64,000 nucleotides of DNA from Brevundimonas sp. UBA7664 (lineage in GTDB: Bacteria; Pseudomonadota; Alphaproteobacteria; Caulobacterales; Caulobacteraceae): the NCBI RefSeq assembly GCF_002483305.1, contig NZ_DLHQ01000026.1, positions 124,001-188,000 of the forward strand, written 5' to 3'. Each line of letters opens with the position of its first letter. Position 1 is the first letter of the stretch. Shown here piece after piece: positions 7,489 to 18,919 of this stretch. Under the pieces are notes generated by a model that saw only the letters and a program-made list of their open reading frames with translations, was not told the origin of the DNA and did no database searches. The translations under genes and the position numbers were made by a program.

Positions 7489-8981
7489 TGTACCCCCCCT
7501 GTGCGGTCGCCACTGTGCCGCAACCAGAACGTTCACACCAGTATAGGGGTTGAAATCGGGTTCCGCGTCTCGCCACCGTTTCCTCACCGCCGCCCGAACA
7601 GCACCGCCGTCGCACACATCCGACTCCAACCCTTCGTTAAGCCCGTTCGCCGACCCTGCGACCGTGCGCGAATCCCGTCCAGACGACGTCCTGACCGAGC
7701 CGGCCCCCAGTCTGTGGGAGCAGGTGATCTGCGGCGTCATCATCGCCATGCTGACGGGCGCCCTGATCGGGCCGGTGTTCGCGCCCCTGCAGGAAGAGAC
7801 GCCGGTGCTGCGGCTGGTCTGGCTGCCGGCCTATGCGGCCGTCGCGGCCCTGCTGCTGTTCCGGATCGACCGGCTGTGGCGGGCGTGGCCGGCGATGATC
7901 GCCATCGCCGCCCTCGTCGGCCTGGCCTTCGCCTCGCGCTACTGGTCGATCGACTTCGTCACCACCATGCGCCGGGTCATCGCCCTGGCCATCAGCTGCG
8001 GCTTCGCCCTCTATCTCGGCGCGGTGTTCCGGGGACCGCATCTGCCGCGGCTCCTGATGCACACATCGCTGGTGATGGCGGTCGGCAGTCTGGTGATGGT
8101 GTTCGCCTTCCCGGCCATCGGCGTGCATCAGTTCGAGAACGCCGGCCTGTGGCGCGGGCTCTGGTACGAGAAGAACCAGATGGGCGCGGTGATGGTCATC
8201 GGCGCCACGGCGGCCGCCGCCTGTCTGGCCTCGCCCGATCCGCGCCGGCTGCTGCCCGCGATCAGTCTGGCGCTGTCCAGCGGTCTGGTGCTCGCAACCC
8301 AGTCCAAGACCTCCCTCCTCTGTCTGCTGGTCGGCCTGGGTCTGATCGGCGGCTTCTGGGCCATGCGGCGCGGCGGACCCGTGGTCTCGGTCATCGCGAT
8401 CTGGAGCGCCGTCGTCCTGGCGGGGGCCGGAATCTGGCTGTGGGACACCCATTCGGTCGAACTGCTCGAGGCGCTGGGCAAGGACCCGTCGCTGACCGGC
8501 CGCACCGACATCTGGGACGCCCTGATGCGCAAGGTCGCGGACCGGCCGTGGACCGGATACGGCTACGGCGCCTTCTGGGGCCGGATCGGCGAGTCCGTGC
8601 CGGCCGACTGGGTGCGCAAGGAGACCGGCTGGCTGGTGCCGTCGGCGCACAACGGCTGGATCGACCTGCTGGTCCAGCTGGGCTGGCCCGGGGCGATTCT
8701 GGTGGGCGGGCTGATGGCCGTGACGGCCCTGATCGCAATCCTGCGCGCGGCGGGCTCCGGCGCTCAGGAGGGCTGGTGGGCGCTGGGCTTCCTGGCCGCC
8801 TTCTTCGTGCTGAGCCTGTCCGAGAGCATACTGATGGCGCACCAGGGCCTGCCGTGGGTGCTGTTCCTCGCCGCCCTGACCCGGGCGGTCCTGCCGTCGC
8901 CCGCGCCCGCGCCGGCGCCGCTTGTGGAGAAGCGCCGCCGGGCCTACCAGACCGCTCCCCGAATCGTTTCACAGTATCCGC

Positions 8982-11084
<2,103 letters not shown>

Positions 11085-11085
11085 A

Positions 11086-11604
11086 TCAGCAGGCCGACGG
11101 CGCTCCATAGCGCGCGATGATGGCCGGCGAATCGATGCTGTTCCGGACCGAGATCACGGTCATGCGGTCGTATTCGCAGTCCGCCATCGCCGCCGGGCCG
11201 ATTTCACCGAGGGCGTCGGCGATCAGCGGGATGGTGTTGCTGTGCCCGACCACCAGCACGATGGCGTCGGTCGGGAGGGCGCGGATGCGTTGATCGATCC
11301 GGCGGACATGGGCGTCCGTCCCGCCGTCCAGCGAAACCACCTCAGGCGTGATCGCCTGCGCCCGGGCCGTCAGATCGGCCGTCATCCGGGTGCGCTGCAG
11401 CGGCGTCACGAAGATGTGGGTCAGGTCCGAGGCGCTCAGCGCGACGGCGAGGGCGTTGGCGCGGGCCTCGCCCCCGGCGGACAGCACCGGATCCTCGCTG
11501 TTGTCGACCTTTTCGGCGTGGCGGACCAGGATCACGGTCTGGGCCATCGCCGAGCCGGCGGTCAGGAGCGACACGGCGGCCGCAAGCAGAAGGCGTTTCA
11601 TCAT
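11086..11604 (-). CDS. Exported histidine phosphatase (SixA/RHG-type)
   Basis: A 172-residue branch-1/2 histidine phosphatase fold: catalytic LVRHAEK near residue 26, second Arg/His in FVTPLQRTRMTADL and LVVGHSNTIPLIADAL. An N-terminal signal peptide (MMKRLLLAAAVSLLTAGSAM, then AQ) places it in the periplasm, unlike cytosolic SixA. The substrate is unknown; members hydrolyse phosphoesters or phosphohistidine. It is convergent with parE. Confidence 0.85.
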   Translation of the reverse strand: MMKRLLLAAAVSLLTAGSAMAQTVILVRHAEKVDNSEDPVLSAGGEARANALAVALSASDLTHIFVTPLQRTRMTADLTARAQAITPEVVSLDGGTDAHVRRIDQRIRALPTDAIVLVVGHSNTIPLIADALGEIGPAAMADCEYDRMTVISVRNSIDSPAIIARYGAPSAC

Positions 11605-11660
11605 CTCGAAGTCCCCGTTTCGGCGTCAGACTGCCGAGCGGCGCGACGGCTGTCGAGCGC

Positions 11661-13010
11661 TCAGGTCGCGTCGGGCGCGCGCGGCCGGGCGAAGGCCGCC
11701 TCGCCGCTGACCTCGGCATAGACGGAACTCAGGTCCTCGAACACGCGGTCCCAGGCGAAGCGTTCGACGGTGCGGATGCGGGCGGCGGCCCCAAGCGCCT
11801 CGATGTCACGGGCGAACAGGGCCTCGATCGCGGCGGCGTAGTGGCGCGGATCGGCGCTCTTGGCCAGCTGGCCGACCGTGTCGTCGACCGTCTCCTTGAC
11901 CCCCCCGGCGTTGACGCCGACGACAGGGCGGCCGCAGGCCATGGCCTCCAGCACGATCAGGCCGAACGGCTCCTTGTCATTGGCGTGCACGAAGGCGTCG
12001 CAGCTGGCGATGATCTTCGCCACCGCCTTGGGGTTGGCCTCGTACGGCAGGGAGATGACCCGCTCCTCGGCCGGCATGCCGGCGCCGGCGCCGACCAGGA
12101 TCAGGTGGTACGGAGCGCCGAGGGCCTGGACGGCCTGGATCAGGACGTCGATGTTCTTTTCCCGCGCCGGACGCCCGGCGAAGCACAGCAGCCGCGCCGA
12201 GGCCGGCAGGTTCAGCTTCTTGAGCAGCCAGTCGCGGTCGCCGCGGTCGGGGCGGAAGGTGTCGATCTCGACGCCCAGCGGGCGGATGACGATGTTCCCG
12301 ACCCCGGCCTCTTCCAGACGGCGGGCGATGTAGCGGCTGGGCGAGACGACGCGGTCGAACTGGCCGAACAGCCGGGCCCAGCGCTTCTCGACCGGCTTCT
12401 TGGCCCATTCGCCGAAATGCAGGGCGGCGAGGCCGGCGGGGTCGGAGTGGCAGAAGCCCACGACCGGGCAACCGGCGCGCTGGCCGGCCTCCAGGGCCCC
12501 CTGCCCCGGCGTATAGGGATCGCCGGCCTCGATGATCGCCGGATTGAGCGACGCGACCCAGGCCGCCCAACGGCTGACCGATGTGGGCCAGCGGTAACCG
12601 TCGCCGAACGGCAGCTTGGTCGCGTGAAGCTGGACGATGCCGTCGTCTCCGGCCTTGTGGTGGGCCCCCGGCACGACCAGCGAATGGGCGACCTCGGGAC
12701 GCTCGGCCTCCAGCCAGGCCTTCTTGGACAGCAGGTAGCGCTTCACCCCGCCCGAGCGCGGCGCATACAGCATGGTGGTGTCGACCAGGCGCGGCCGGCC
12801 GTCCTCGCCGGCGGCCTTGGTCGCGGCCAGGGTCTCGGAGACTTCCTCGTCCCAGCCGGGGAAGAGCCGCAGCTCGCCTTCCTGGACCTCGAGTCCGGCG
12901 AGGGTCATCAGCTCGCGCTCGGCCGCGCTGATACGGGACGCGCCGCCGCGGCGGACCCGCCGCTGGATACGGCGGGCCTTGCGGACCTTGGACATGTGCG
13001 ACTTCACCAT
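11661..13010 (-). CDS. Glycosyltransferase family 4 protein
   Basis: A 449-residue GT-B glycosyltransferase. The donor-binding C-terminal domain has RPLGVEIDTFRP, FAGRPAREKNIDVLIQAV and the EX7E motif EPFGLIVLEAMACGRPVVG. The acceptor domain has APRSGGVKRYLLSKK, the usual Gly-rich N-terminal loop, after a very basic first ~30 residues (SKVRKARRIQRRVRRGG). The true start could be the second Met (residue 6). Sugar and acceptor are not predictable. It stands alone on its strand. Confidence 0.88.
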   Translation of the reverse strand: MVKSHMSKVRKARRIQRRVRRGGASRISAAERELMTLAGLEVQEGELRLFPGWDEEVSETLAATKAAGEDGRPRLVDTTMLYAPRSGGVKRYLLSKKAWLEAERPEVAHSLVVPGAHHKAGDDGIVQLHATKLPFGDGYRWPTSVSRWAAWVASLNPAIIEAGDPYTPGQGALEAGQRAGCPVVGFCHSDPAGLAALHFGEWAKKPVEKRWARLFGQFDRVVSPSRYIARRLEEAGVGNIVIRPLGVEIDTFRPDRGDRDWLLKKLNLPASARLLCFAGRPAREKNIDVLIQAVQALGAPYHLILVGAGAGMPAEERVISLPYEANPKAVAKIIASCDAFVHANDKEPFGLIVLEAMACGRPVVGVNAGGVKETVDDTVGQLAKSADPRHYAAAIEALFARDIEALGAAARIRTVERFAWDRVFEDLSSVYAEVSGEAAFARPRAPDAT

Positions 13011-13041
13011 GCGCGGCCCGTAACGCCGACGACGGCGAAGC

Positions 13042-13224
13042 TCAAGCGCTGTCCGTCGGCGGAACGTCTTCCGAGGGTGAAATCCCGCGGCGCGCGAGGG
13101 CTTCGCGCAGCAGACATTCGAGCTGGGCGTTGACCGAGCGCAGTTCGGCGGCGGCCAATCGCTCGACCGCCGCCATCACCCCCGAGGAGGCCCGCATCAG
13201 GAAGGGCTTTCGGGCTCGGGCCAT
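13042..13224 (-). CDS. Arc-like ribbon-helix-helix DNA-binding protein
   Basis: A 60-residue protein with the Arc/MetJ-like pattern: PFLMRASSGVMAAVERLA (strand and helix A) and LRSVNAQLECLLREALARRG (helix B). It starts 1 nt after the stop of the SPFH gene, so the two are co-translated. A perfect 14-bp palindrome at 14141-14154 near the operon's start is a plausible binding site for it, giving autorepression; this is inference. SPFH plus Arc-like pairs recur in related bacteria. Confidence 0.78.
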   Translation of the reverse strand: MARARKPFLMRASSGVMAAVERLAAAELRSVNAQLECLLREALARRGISPSEDVPPTDSA

Positions 13225-13225
13225 A

Positions 13226-14116
13226 TCAGCCGTACAGGGTGCCTGTATTGACCACGGGCTGGGCCTCGCGGTCGGCGCACAGCACCACCAGCAGGTTGGA
13301 CACCATGGCCGCCTTGCGGTCCTCGTCCAGATCGACGACGCCGCGCTCGTTCAGGTCGGCCAGCGCGCTCTCGACCATGCCGACGGCGCCCTTGACGATC
13401 AGGCGGCGGGCCGAAAGCACGGCCTCGGCCTGTTGGCGCTTGAGCATGGCCCCGGCGATCTCCGGCGCATAGGCGAGGTGGGCCAGCCGGGCCTCGTCGA
13501 CGGCCACGCCGGCCGCCGCGACCCGGCCGACCAGTTCGTCCCGCAGACGCCCTGCGACGTCCTCGGCGTCGGCGCGCAGGGTCATTTCGGGCACGTCGGT
13601 CTCGTCGCCATGGTCATAGGCGTAGTGCGAGGCGATATCCCGCAGGGCCGTGTCGACCTGGATGTTCACGAAAGCCTGATAGTCGTCGACGTCGAACAGG
13701 GCCTGGGCCGAATCCTGCACCCGCCAGACGACGTTGGCCGCGATCTCGATCGGGCTGCCCCGCCGATCGTTCACCTTCAGCTTGTCGCTGGTCAGGTTGC
13801 GGACCCGCAGCGAGATTTTCTTGCGGCTGTACCAGGGCAGGACCCAGCGCAGTCCGGTCTTGCGGTCAGTGCCACGGTAGGCGCCGAACAGCATGATCGC
13901 CATGCCCTCGTTCGGCTGGAGCGAATAGAGGCCGCAGATCAGCAACAGTCCGACAACGGCGGCGGCGATGCCGGCGATGACGCGGACGGTCGACTCGGGG
14001 TCCTGCACCACGAGGGCGGGCCCGGCGATGAGCAGCAGCAAACCGACCAGCAGCATCAGTATGCCATTGGCGGTGCTGGCGGGGCGTTCGGTGGATCTGG
14101 AGTGCTCGTTGGTCAT
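13226..14116 (-). CDS. SPFH/band 7 domain membrane protein
   Basis: A 296-residue stomatin/prohibitin-type protein. Two N-terminal hydrophobic helices (GILMLLVGLLLLIAGPALVV and VIAGIAAAVVGLLLICGLY) precede an SPFH domain beginning LQPNEGMAIMLFGAYRGT and continuing ISLRVRNLTSDKLKVND, then a helical region ending near MLKRQQAEAVLSARR. SPFH proteins scaffold membrane microdomains and protease complexes. GGGAGG lies 5 nt before ATG 14116; the ATG at 14119 is the alternative. Likely first gene of a two-gene operon with the Arc-like protein. Confidence 0.88.
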   Translation of the reverse strand: MTNEHSRSTERPASTANGILMLLVGLLLLIAGPALVVQDPESTVRVIAGIAAAVVGLLLICGLYSLQPNEGMAIMLFGAYRGTDRKTGLRWVLPWYSRKKISLRVRNLTSDKLKVNDRRGSPIEIAANVVWRVQDSAQALFDVDDYQAFVNIQVDTALRDIASHYAYDHGDETDVPEMTLRADAEDVAGRLRDELVGRVAAAGVAVDEARLAHLAYAPEIAGAMLKRQQAEAVLSARRLIVKGAVGMVESALADLNERGVVDLDEDRKAAMVSNLLVVLCADREAQPVVNTGTLYG

Positions 14117-14140
14117 CATTCCCTCCCAATGTCGATATGA

Positions 14141-14154
14141 AAGTGATATCACTT
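14141..14154. promoter_or_regulatory. Perfect 14-bp palindrome, candidate operator of the SPFH/Arc operon
   Basis: AAGTGATATCACTT is a perfect palindrome 25 nt upstream of the SPFH start. On the minus strand a TTGCCA hexamer precedes it by about 17 nt, so the palindrome would overlap a -10 region. A ribbon-helix-helix protein encoded at the end of the same operon is the natural candidate to bind it. Binding is not shown by sequence alone. Confidence 0.5.
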
Positions 14155-14316
14155 CGATTGCGCTTTTGGCAATAGCCGCGCTTGGGAACTGTCCCCCGCT
14201 CACGCGTTCGGCCTTGCATTCGCCTCAAATTCGAGAAACTTGAGGCAGGCTGGCACGGTCCCTGTTAGAGGATCGCCGGCGTCTCTGCGCGTACCGTCCA
14301 CAGGGGTTTCCATCGA

Positions 14317-17300
14317 ATGCGTATTCTACTCGCGACCGCGGTTGCGATTGCTCCCCTGATGGCAGCGTCCGGCGCGATGGCCGAGGTCGTGATCTCGACC
14401 GCGCGGACCACGCCGATCACCACGGCGAATGCGACCGGGTCGGGGCCGGACAACATCCGCCTTGCGTCCGCGGGCGCCATCAACCTCACCAGCGGCGTCG
14501 CCGTGACGGTGAACTCGAGCCACGACTTCGACATGGATTCGGGCAGTTCGATCGGGATGGTCAATGCCGCGAACGGGGCGACCGGCGTGCTGATCAACGG
14601 TGGCAATACCGCCGACATCACCATCGGCGGCGCCATCGGGATCACCGACGACATCACCTCGACCACCGACCGCGACACGGACAACGACGGTGACGACGAC
14701 GGCGACTTCGCCAACGGCACCGATCGGTACGGGGTCCGCCTGACCGGCGCCGCGCCGCTGGTCGGCAACATCCTCGTCGAGTCCACCGGGAAAATCGGCG
14801 TCGACGGCAACAATTCCTACGGCATTTCGCTGGAGGCGCCCCTGACGGGCGATTTCCAGATGCTCGGCGCCGTCGAACTGACCGGGAATGACGGCTACGG
14901 CATTCGCGTCCAGGGCGACGTCAGCGGCGATGTCGTGCTGGCGGGCACGGTCGGCGTCCGGGGCGAGAACACGGTCGGCGTATCGCTCGAGGGCGACATC
15001 GCAGGAGCCCTCGTCCTGCACTCGAAGATTTCGTCGACCGGCTACCGGTACGGCGATCCCCCGGAGACCCGGCCCGAGGGCTACGTCGAACCGCCCGCGG
15101 ACGACGAGAACATCCTGCTGCTCGACGAACTCGACGCGGACGACCTGTTGCAGGGCGGCGCGGCCCTGAGCATCCAGGGCAATGTCGCCGGCGGCGTCAT
15201 CCTGGCCCTCGGCCCGACCTACAGCGGGGGCATCGACGGCGACGCCGACAATGACGGCATCAAGAACGGCGACGAGGACGACGACGGCGACGGCAAGAAA
15301 AACCGCGAGGATACCGACCGCGACGGCGACGGCATCCCCGACGCCAGCGAGGGCACCGCCGCGATCACCAGCTTCGGGTCGGCGCCGGCGCTCGAAATCG
15401 GATCGGCGACCCAGTCGATCACGCTCGGCGCGGTCGGCGTCGGCGACAACGCCTACGGCTTCATCAGCCGCGGAGCGATCACCGCCCAGGGCCTCTATGA
15501 CGGCTTCGAGGCCCAGGGCCTGGTTCTGGGCGGCAGCGCCGGTCAGACGGTCGACATCGCGGGCGGGTTGCGGCTCGAAAGCAGTATTCTGGCCACCTCG
15601 CTCAACGCCAACGCCACCGCGCTTCATATCGGCGACGGCGTCACCGCGCCGACCTTGTTCAACTCCGGCCGGATCACGGCCGGCGCCAACAGCGATGACG
15701 CGAACACGGTCGTCACCGCCGTCCAGATCGACGCCGGGGCCACCGTCAACACCCTGATCAACAGCGGAACCATTCTCGCGTCGGCCGTCGGCGGCGTGGC
15801 CGACACCTTCGCCATTCGCGACCTGAGCGGCAGTCTGGTCTCGATCACCAACACCGGCGTGATCCAGGGCCCGATCAGTCCAAACGTCGACAATGATCCG
15901 GTCACGGGCACCGGCACGGCGATCGACGTCAGCGCCAACATGACCGGCGTCACCATCGTGCAGAACGGAACCGTCGGCGGCGTCTCGGCGACCAATCCGG
16001 ACACCGACGGCGACGGCGTGCCGGACGCGTCGGAGCCGAACATGATCGGCGCCATCCTTCTGGGCGGCGGCGACGACGTCGTGGACATCCGCAACGGCGC
16101 GGTCGTCAGCAATATATCGTTCGGCGACGGCGCCGACACCTTGTCGATCACCGGGGGTGCCACCGTCCGCGGCGTCATTTCCGACTCGGACGGCGCGCTG
16201 GACATCGATGTGACCAACGGCACCCTGGAGGGACGTCAGGTCGGGCCGGCGGAGATCAGCAATCTCGACGTCGGCGCCAACGGCGATCTGATCATCACGG
16301 TCGATCCGACCAATGGCACCTCCGGTGGCTTCAATGTTTCCGGCACGGCGACGCTCGCCGACGGCGCCGGCCTCGGCGTCCGCTTCACCTCCCTGCTCGT
16401 GGCGCCGGACCGTTTCACCCTGATCGACGCCGGTACGCTGAACTACGGCGATATCGACACCGACTCGGTCCAGGAAAATTCGCCCTTCCTCTATGTCGCC
16501 GAAGTCGGCGCGGACATTCCGGCCGGAGAGGTCTTCATCGATGTGAGGCGCCGGACCGCCGACGAAGCCGGGCTGATCGCGTCCGAGGCCGCGATGTACG
16601 ATTCCTTCTACGCGGCCCTGGGCGGGACCGACGCCGCCGACATCCGCAACGCCTTCCTGGCGCAGACCGGACGCGACGAGTTCATCAACCTGTACGAGCA
16701 GCTGCTTCCCGAGCACTCGGGCGGCCCCCTGCTTTCGCTGTCGGCCGGCGTTGACGCCGTCACGCGGGCGCTGACCGGCCGCAACGCCTCGGCCGCTCCG
16801 GGCGAAACCAGCGCCTGGGTGCAGGAGATCAATTTCTATTCCGACAAGGACAAGACCGACACCTACGGCTTCCGTTCGGAGGGCTTCGGCGTCGCCGGCG
16901 GCATCGAGCGGGGCACCGGCCTCGGCGCGGTCGGCCTGTCGGTGGCCTTCACCTCGTCCGATCTCGAAGACCCCGAATCAGAGGCCGAGGAAGTGCTGTC
17001 GGCCAGCCTGCTGGAAATGGGACTCTACTGGCGCGCCCAGGGTCAGTACTGGACGACCTGGGCGCGAGCCGCGGCGGGCTATGCGATGTTCGAGTCCCAG
17101 CGCAAATTCGTCGGCGCCGGGCTCAACCTCGCCAATGAATCGGACTGGAGCGGCTTCTCGCTGGCCGCGGCCGCCGGAGCCTCCTACGAGCGCGACTTCG
17201 GCCGCTTCAGCCTCCGCCCCGAGGTCTATGCGGAATATTTCTCGCTCAGTGAGGACGCCCACGTTGAAGACGGCGGCGGCGACGGCTTCGATCTGGAGAT

Positions 17301-17628
17301 CGACGACCGCGAGGGCCATCTGTTCTCGGCCACGGCGGCGCTCAACATCGGCATGAAGATGGGCGAGAACAACTGGCTGCGCCCGGAACTGCGCGTCGGC
17401 TGGCGTCAGAACATCTCGGTCGATCCGGGCGAAACCATCGCCCGCTTCCGCTCGGGAGGGCCGGACTTCACCCTGGCCGGCGGCTCGATCGAAGGCGGCG
17501 GACCGATCGTCGGCCTGCGCATCAACATCGGCAACGAGCTGGGCATGCTGTCCATCAACGCCGACGCCGAGATGATCGAGGACTACGTCCGCTACATGCT
17601 GTTCCTGCGGGCCAGCTTCCGGTTCTAG
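14317..17628 (+). CDS. Autotransporter (type V) outer-membrane protein with calcium-type Asp repeats
   Basis: A 1103-residue surface protein. A signal peptide (MRILLATAVAIAPLMAASGA, then MA) leads into a passenger of repeating Gly/Asn-rich beta-helix-like segments. The last ~270 residues form an autotransporter beta-barrel beginning near AWVQEINFYSDKDKTDTYGF and ending in a terminal aromatic, FLRASFRF. Three Asp-rich thrombospondin type 3-like stretches sit in the passenger (about residues 122-134, 306-345 with DRDGDGIPDASEG, and 560-572 with DTDGDGVPDASEP) and probably bind Ca2+. No protease or lipase motif is seen; adhesion or envelope roles are guesses. tRNA-Val begins 18 nt after the stop. 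Confidence 0.9.
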   Translation: MRILLATAVAIAPLMAASGAMAEVVISTARTTPITTANATGSGPDNIRLASAGAINLTSGVAVTVNSSHDFDMDSGSSIGMVNAANGATGVLINGGNTADITIGGAIGITDDITSTTDRDTDNDGDDDGDFANGTDRYGVRLTGAAPLVGNILVESTGKIGVDGNNSYGISLEAPLTGDFQMLGAVELTGNDGYGIRVQGDVSGDVVLAGTVGVRGENTVGVSLEGDIAGALVLHSKISSTGYRYGDPPETRPEGYVEPPADDENILLLDELDADDLLQGGAALSIQGNVAGGVILALGPTYSGGIDGDADNDGIKNGDEDDDGDGKKNREDTDRDGDGIPDASEGTAAITSFGSAPALEIGSATQSITLGAVGVGDNAYGFISRGAITAQGLYDGFEAQGLVLGGSAGQTVDIAGGLRLESSILATSLNANATALHIGDGVTAPTLFNSGRITAGANSDDANTVVTAVQIDAGATVNTLINSGTILASAVGGVADTFAIRDLSGSLVSITNTGVIQGPISPNVDNDPVTGTGTAIDVSANMTGVTIVQNGTVGGVSATNPDTDGDGVPDASEPNMIGAILLGGGDDVVDIRNGAVVSNISFGDGADTLSITGGATVRGVISDSDGALDIDVTNGTLEGRQVGPAEISNLDVGANGDLIITVDPTNGTSGGFNVSGTATLADGAGLGVRFTSLLVAPDRFTLIDAGTLNYGDIDTDSVQENSPFLYVAEVGADIPAGEVFIDVRRRTADEAGLIASEAAMYDSFYAALGGTDAADIRNAFLAQTGRDEFINLYEQLLPEHSGGPLLSLSAGVDAVTRALTGRNASAAPGETSAWVQEINFYSDKDKTDTYGFRSEGFGVAGGIERGTGLGAVGLSVAFTSSDLEDPESEAEEVLSASLLEMGLYWRAQGQYWTTWARAAAGYAMFESQRKFVGAGLNLANESDWSGFSLAAAAGASYERDFGRFSLRPEVYAEYFSLSEDAHVEDGGGDGFDLEIDDREGHLFSATAALNIGMKMGENNWLRPELRVGWRQNISVDPGETIARFRSGGPDFTLAGGSIEGGGPIVGLRINIGNELGMLSINADAEMIEDYVRYMLFLRASFRF

Positions 17629-17646
17629 GCCGGACGCGAAAGGATC

Positions 17647-17723
17647 GGGCGGCTAGCTCAGCTGGTCAGAGCACCTCGTTTACACCGAGGGGGTCGGGGG
17701 TTCGAACCCCTCGCCGCCCACCA
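17647..17723 (+). tRNA. tRNA-Val (anticodon TAC)
   Basis: A complete 77-nt cloverleaf with encoded CCA: acceptor GGGCGGC/GCCGCCC, anticodon stem CCTCG/CGAGG around loop TTTACAC (anticodon TAC), and T-arm GGGGG-TTCGAAC-CCCTC. Reads GTA and, depending on modification, other GTN codons. Confidence 0.97.
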
Positions 17724-17811
17724 GCGATCCGCAGCCCCGATCCGGCCTGAACCTCCGGTCAGAGTGCGTTCACCATTGCCGGTTAACCCTGCCGCAACGG
17801 GAGACGGCGAC

Positions 17812-18084
17812 ATGATCAGAACCATCCGAACCGGCGGCGCCCTGCTCGCTGTCGTGACCGCGAGCCTGCTGCTGCAGGGCTGCCTCGTGGGAGCCGCCGT
17901 CGGCACGGCCGGCGCGGTGGTGGGCGGCGCGGCCAAGGTGACGGGCTCCGTGGTCGGCGCCGGCGTCGATGCGGTCACCACCTCGGACGAGGAGACCCGG
18001 GCCCGGCGCGAGCGCGAGCAGCGCAACTACGAGCGCGAGCAGCGCCGTTGCGAACAGCGGCAGCGCCAGGGCCGGACCTGCTAG
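17812..18084 (+). CDS. Small lipoprotein with Gly-rich segment and charged C-terminus
   Basis: A 90-residue protein with a lipoprotein signal peptide: a basic start, hydrophobic core and lipobox LLQGC (Cys at residue 24). A Gly/Ala/Val-rich stretch resembling a glycine-zipper follows, then a strongly charged Arg/Glu/Gln coil ending in Cys. GGGAGA precedes ATG 17812. It is convergent with the GNAT gene, their stops sharing CTAG. Function unknown; envelope-associated by its signal. Confidence 0.78.
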   Translation: MIRTIRTGGALLAVVTASLLLQGCLVGAAVGTAGAVVGGAAKVTGSVVGAGVDAVTTSDEETRARREREQRNYEREQRRCEQRQRQGRTC

Positions 18085-18554
18085 AGCAGTTTCTCGACCG
18101 CCCAATTGTGGATCGCCACCCCGGCGACCTCGAAGTCGCGGCGACCGACGACCGAATAGCCCAGTCGTTCAAACACCGGACGGGCCGTCTCGCTGGCTTC
18201 GGCGTACAGTCGGACCGCGCCCGACAGGCGCGCGAGCGCCTCGGCCGTCTCCAGCAGGGTTCGTGCAACGCCGGAACCGGCCGCCGCGGGCGCCACATAG
18301 AGCAGGTCAATGTGCCCATCCGGCTCCAGGTCCATGAAACCGGCGATGTCGTCCGCGACCGCGACAAGCCGGAGGCGCCCGTCGCTCATCCGGCCGTCAA
18401 GATCGTCCGGCGACGGGGCAAGCGACGTCCAGGCCTCGATCTGGGCCCCGGAATAGTCGCGCGCGCCGAGCTGGCGAACCGCGCTTTCGTAGAGCGCAGA
18501 CAGGACCGCCGCATCCGGGCGCTGATACGGCCGGATCGACAGATCGCCCGTCAC
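18081..18554 (-). CDS. GNAT family N-acetyltransferase
   Basis: A 157-residue GNAT acetyltransferase. The acetyl-CoA region reads HIDLLYVAPAAAGSGVARTLLE, with the ending ARPVFERLGYSVVGRRDFEV and a final NWAVEKLL. GTG at 18554 overlaps the TGA of queD, so it is the last gene of the queC-queE-queD unit; an in-frame upstream extension would sit entirely inside queD. The substrate is unknown, and a link to queuosine is only positional. Confidence 0.85.
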   Translation of the reverse strand: MTGDLSIRPYQRPDAAVLSALYESAVRQLGARDYSGAQIEAWTSLAPSPDDLDGRMSDGRLRLVAVADDIAGFMDLEPDGHIDLLYVAPAAAGSGVARTLLETAEALARLSGAVRLYAEASETARPVFERLGYSVVGRRDFEVAGVAIHNWAVEKLL

Positions 18555-18919
18555 AGGGTCAGCACGCAACGTTCGTGGATGGTCGGGCGGGACACGGTGA
18601 TGCGGCTGAGGCCGGGCCAATCCGGCTGGAGCCGGTTGGCGAACCACAGGCAGAGGTTCTCCAGCGATGGCAGTTCAAGACCCTCGTGTTCATTGAGCAT
18701 GCCGTGGTCCAGCGCCTCGGCCGCCGCCTTGAGGGCCCGGTCGAGCGCGCCCAGATCGGCGACCCAGCCATGGGCGGCGTCCAAGGTCTCGCCGCGCACC
18801 GTGGCCTCGACCTGGAACGAATGCCCGTGGATGCGCCGGTAGGGGCTGCCCTCCGGCTCGCTGGGGAAATGGTGGGCCGCGTCGAAGGTGGCGGCCTTGG
18901 TGATCTCGAAAACGCTCAT
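18551..18919 (-). CDS. queD: 6-carboxy-5,6,7,8-tetrahydropterin synthase
   Basis: A 122-residue enzyme of the 6-pyruvoyl-tetrahydropterin synthase fold, converting dihydroneopterin triphosphate to carboxytetrahydropterin in preQ0 synthesis. The zinc histidines are seen in FDAAHHFP and RIHGHSFQVE, and the catalytic/substrate region in DHGMLNE and PTIHERC. Its ATG overlaps the queE stop (ATGA), and its stop overlaps the GNAT start. The order queC-queE-queD makes a complete preQ0 branch apart from GTP cyclohydrolase. Confidence 0.93.
   Translation of the reverse strand: MSVFEITKAATFDAAHHFPSEPEGSPYRRIHGHSFQVEATVRGETLDAAHGWVADLGALDRALKAAAEALDHGMLNEHEGLELPSLENLCLWFANRLQPDWPGLSRITVSRPTIHERCVLTL

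Noticed and set aside
14185..14208. GGAAC...CGTT upstream of the autotransporter as an EcfG promoter
   Set aside because: Spacer is 15 nt rather than 16-17, so the match is probably chance.
14326..16716. 796-codon minus-strand frame inside the autotransporter
   Set aside because: Antisense shadow with repetitive low-complexity composition; the plus strand has signal peptide and barrel.
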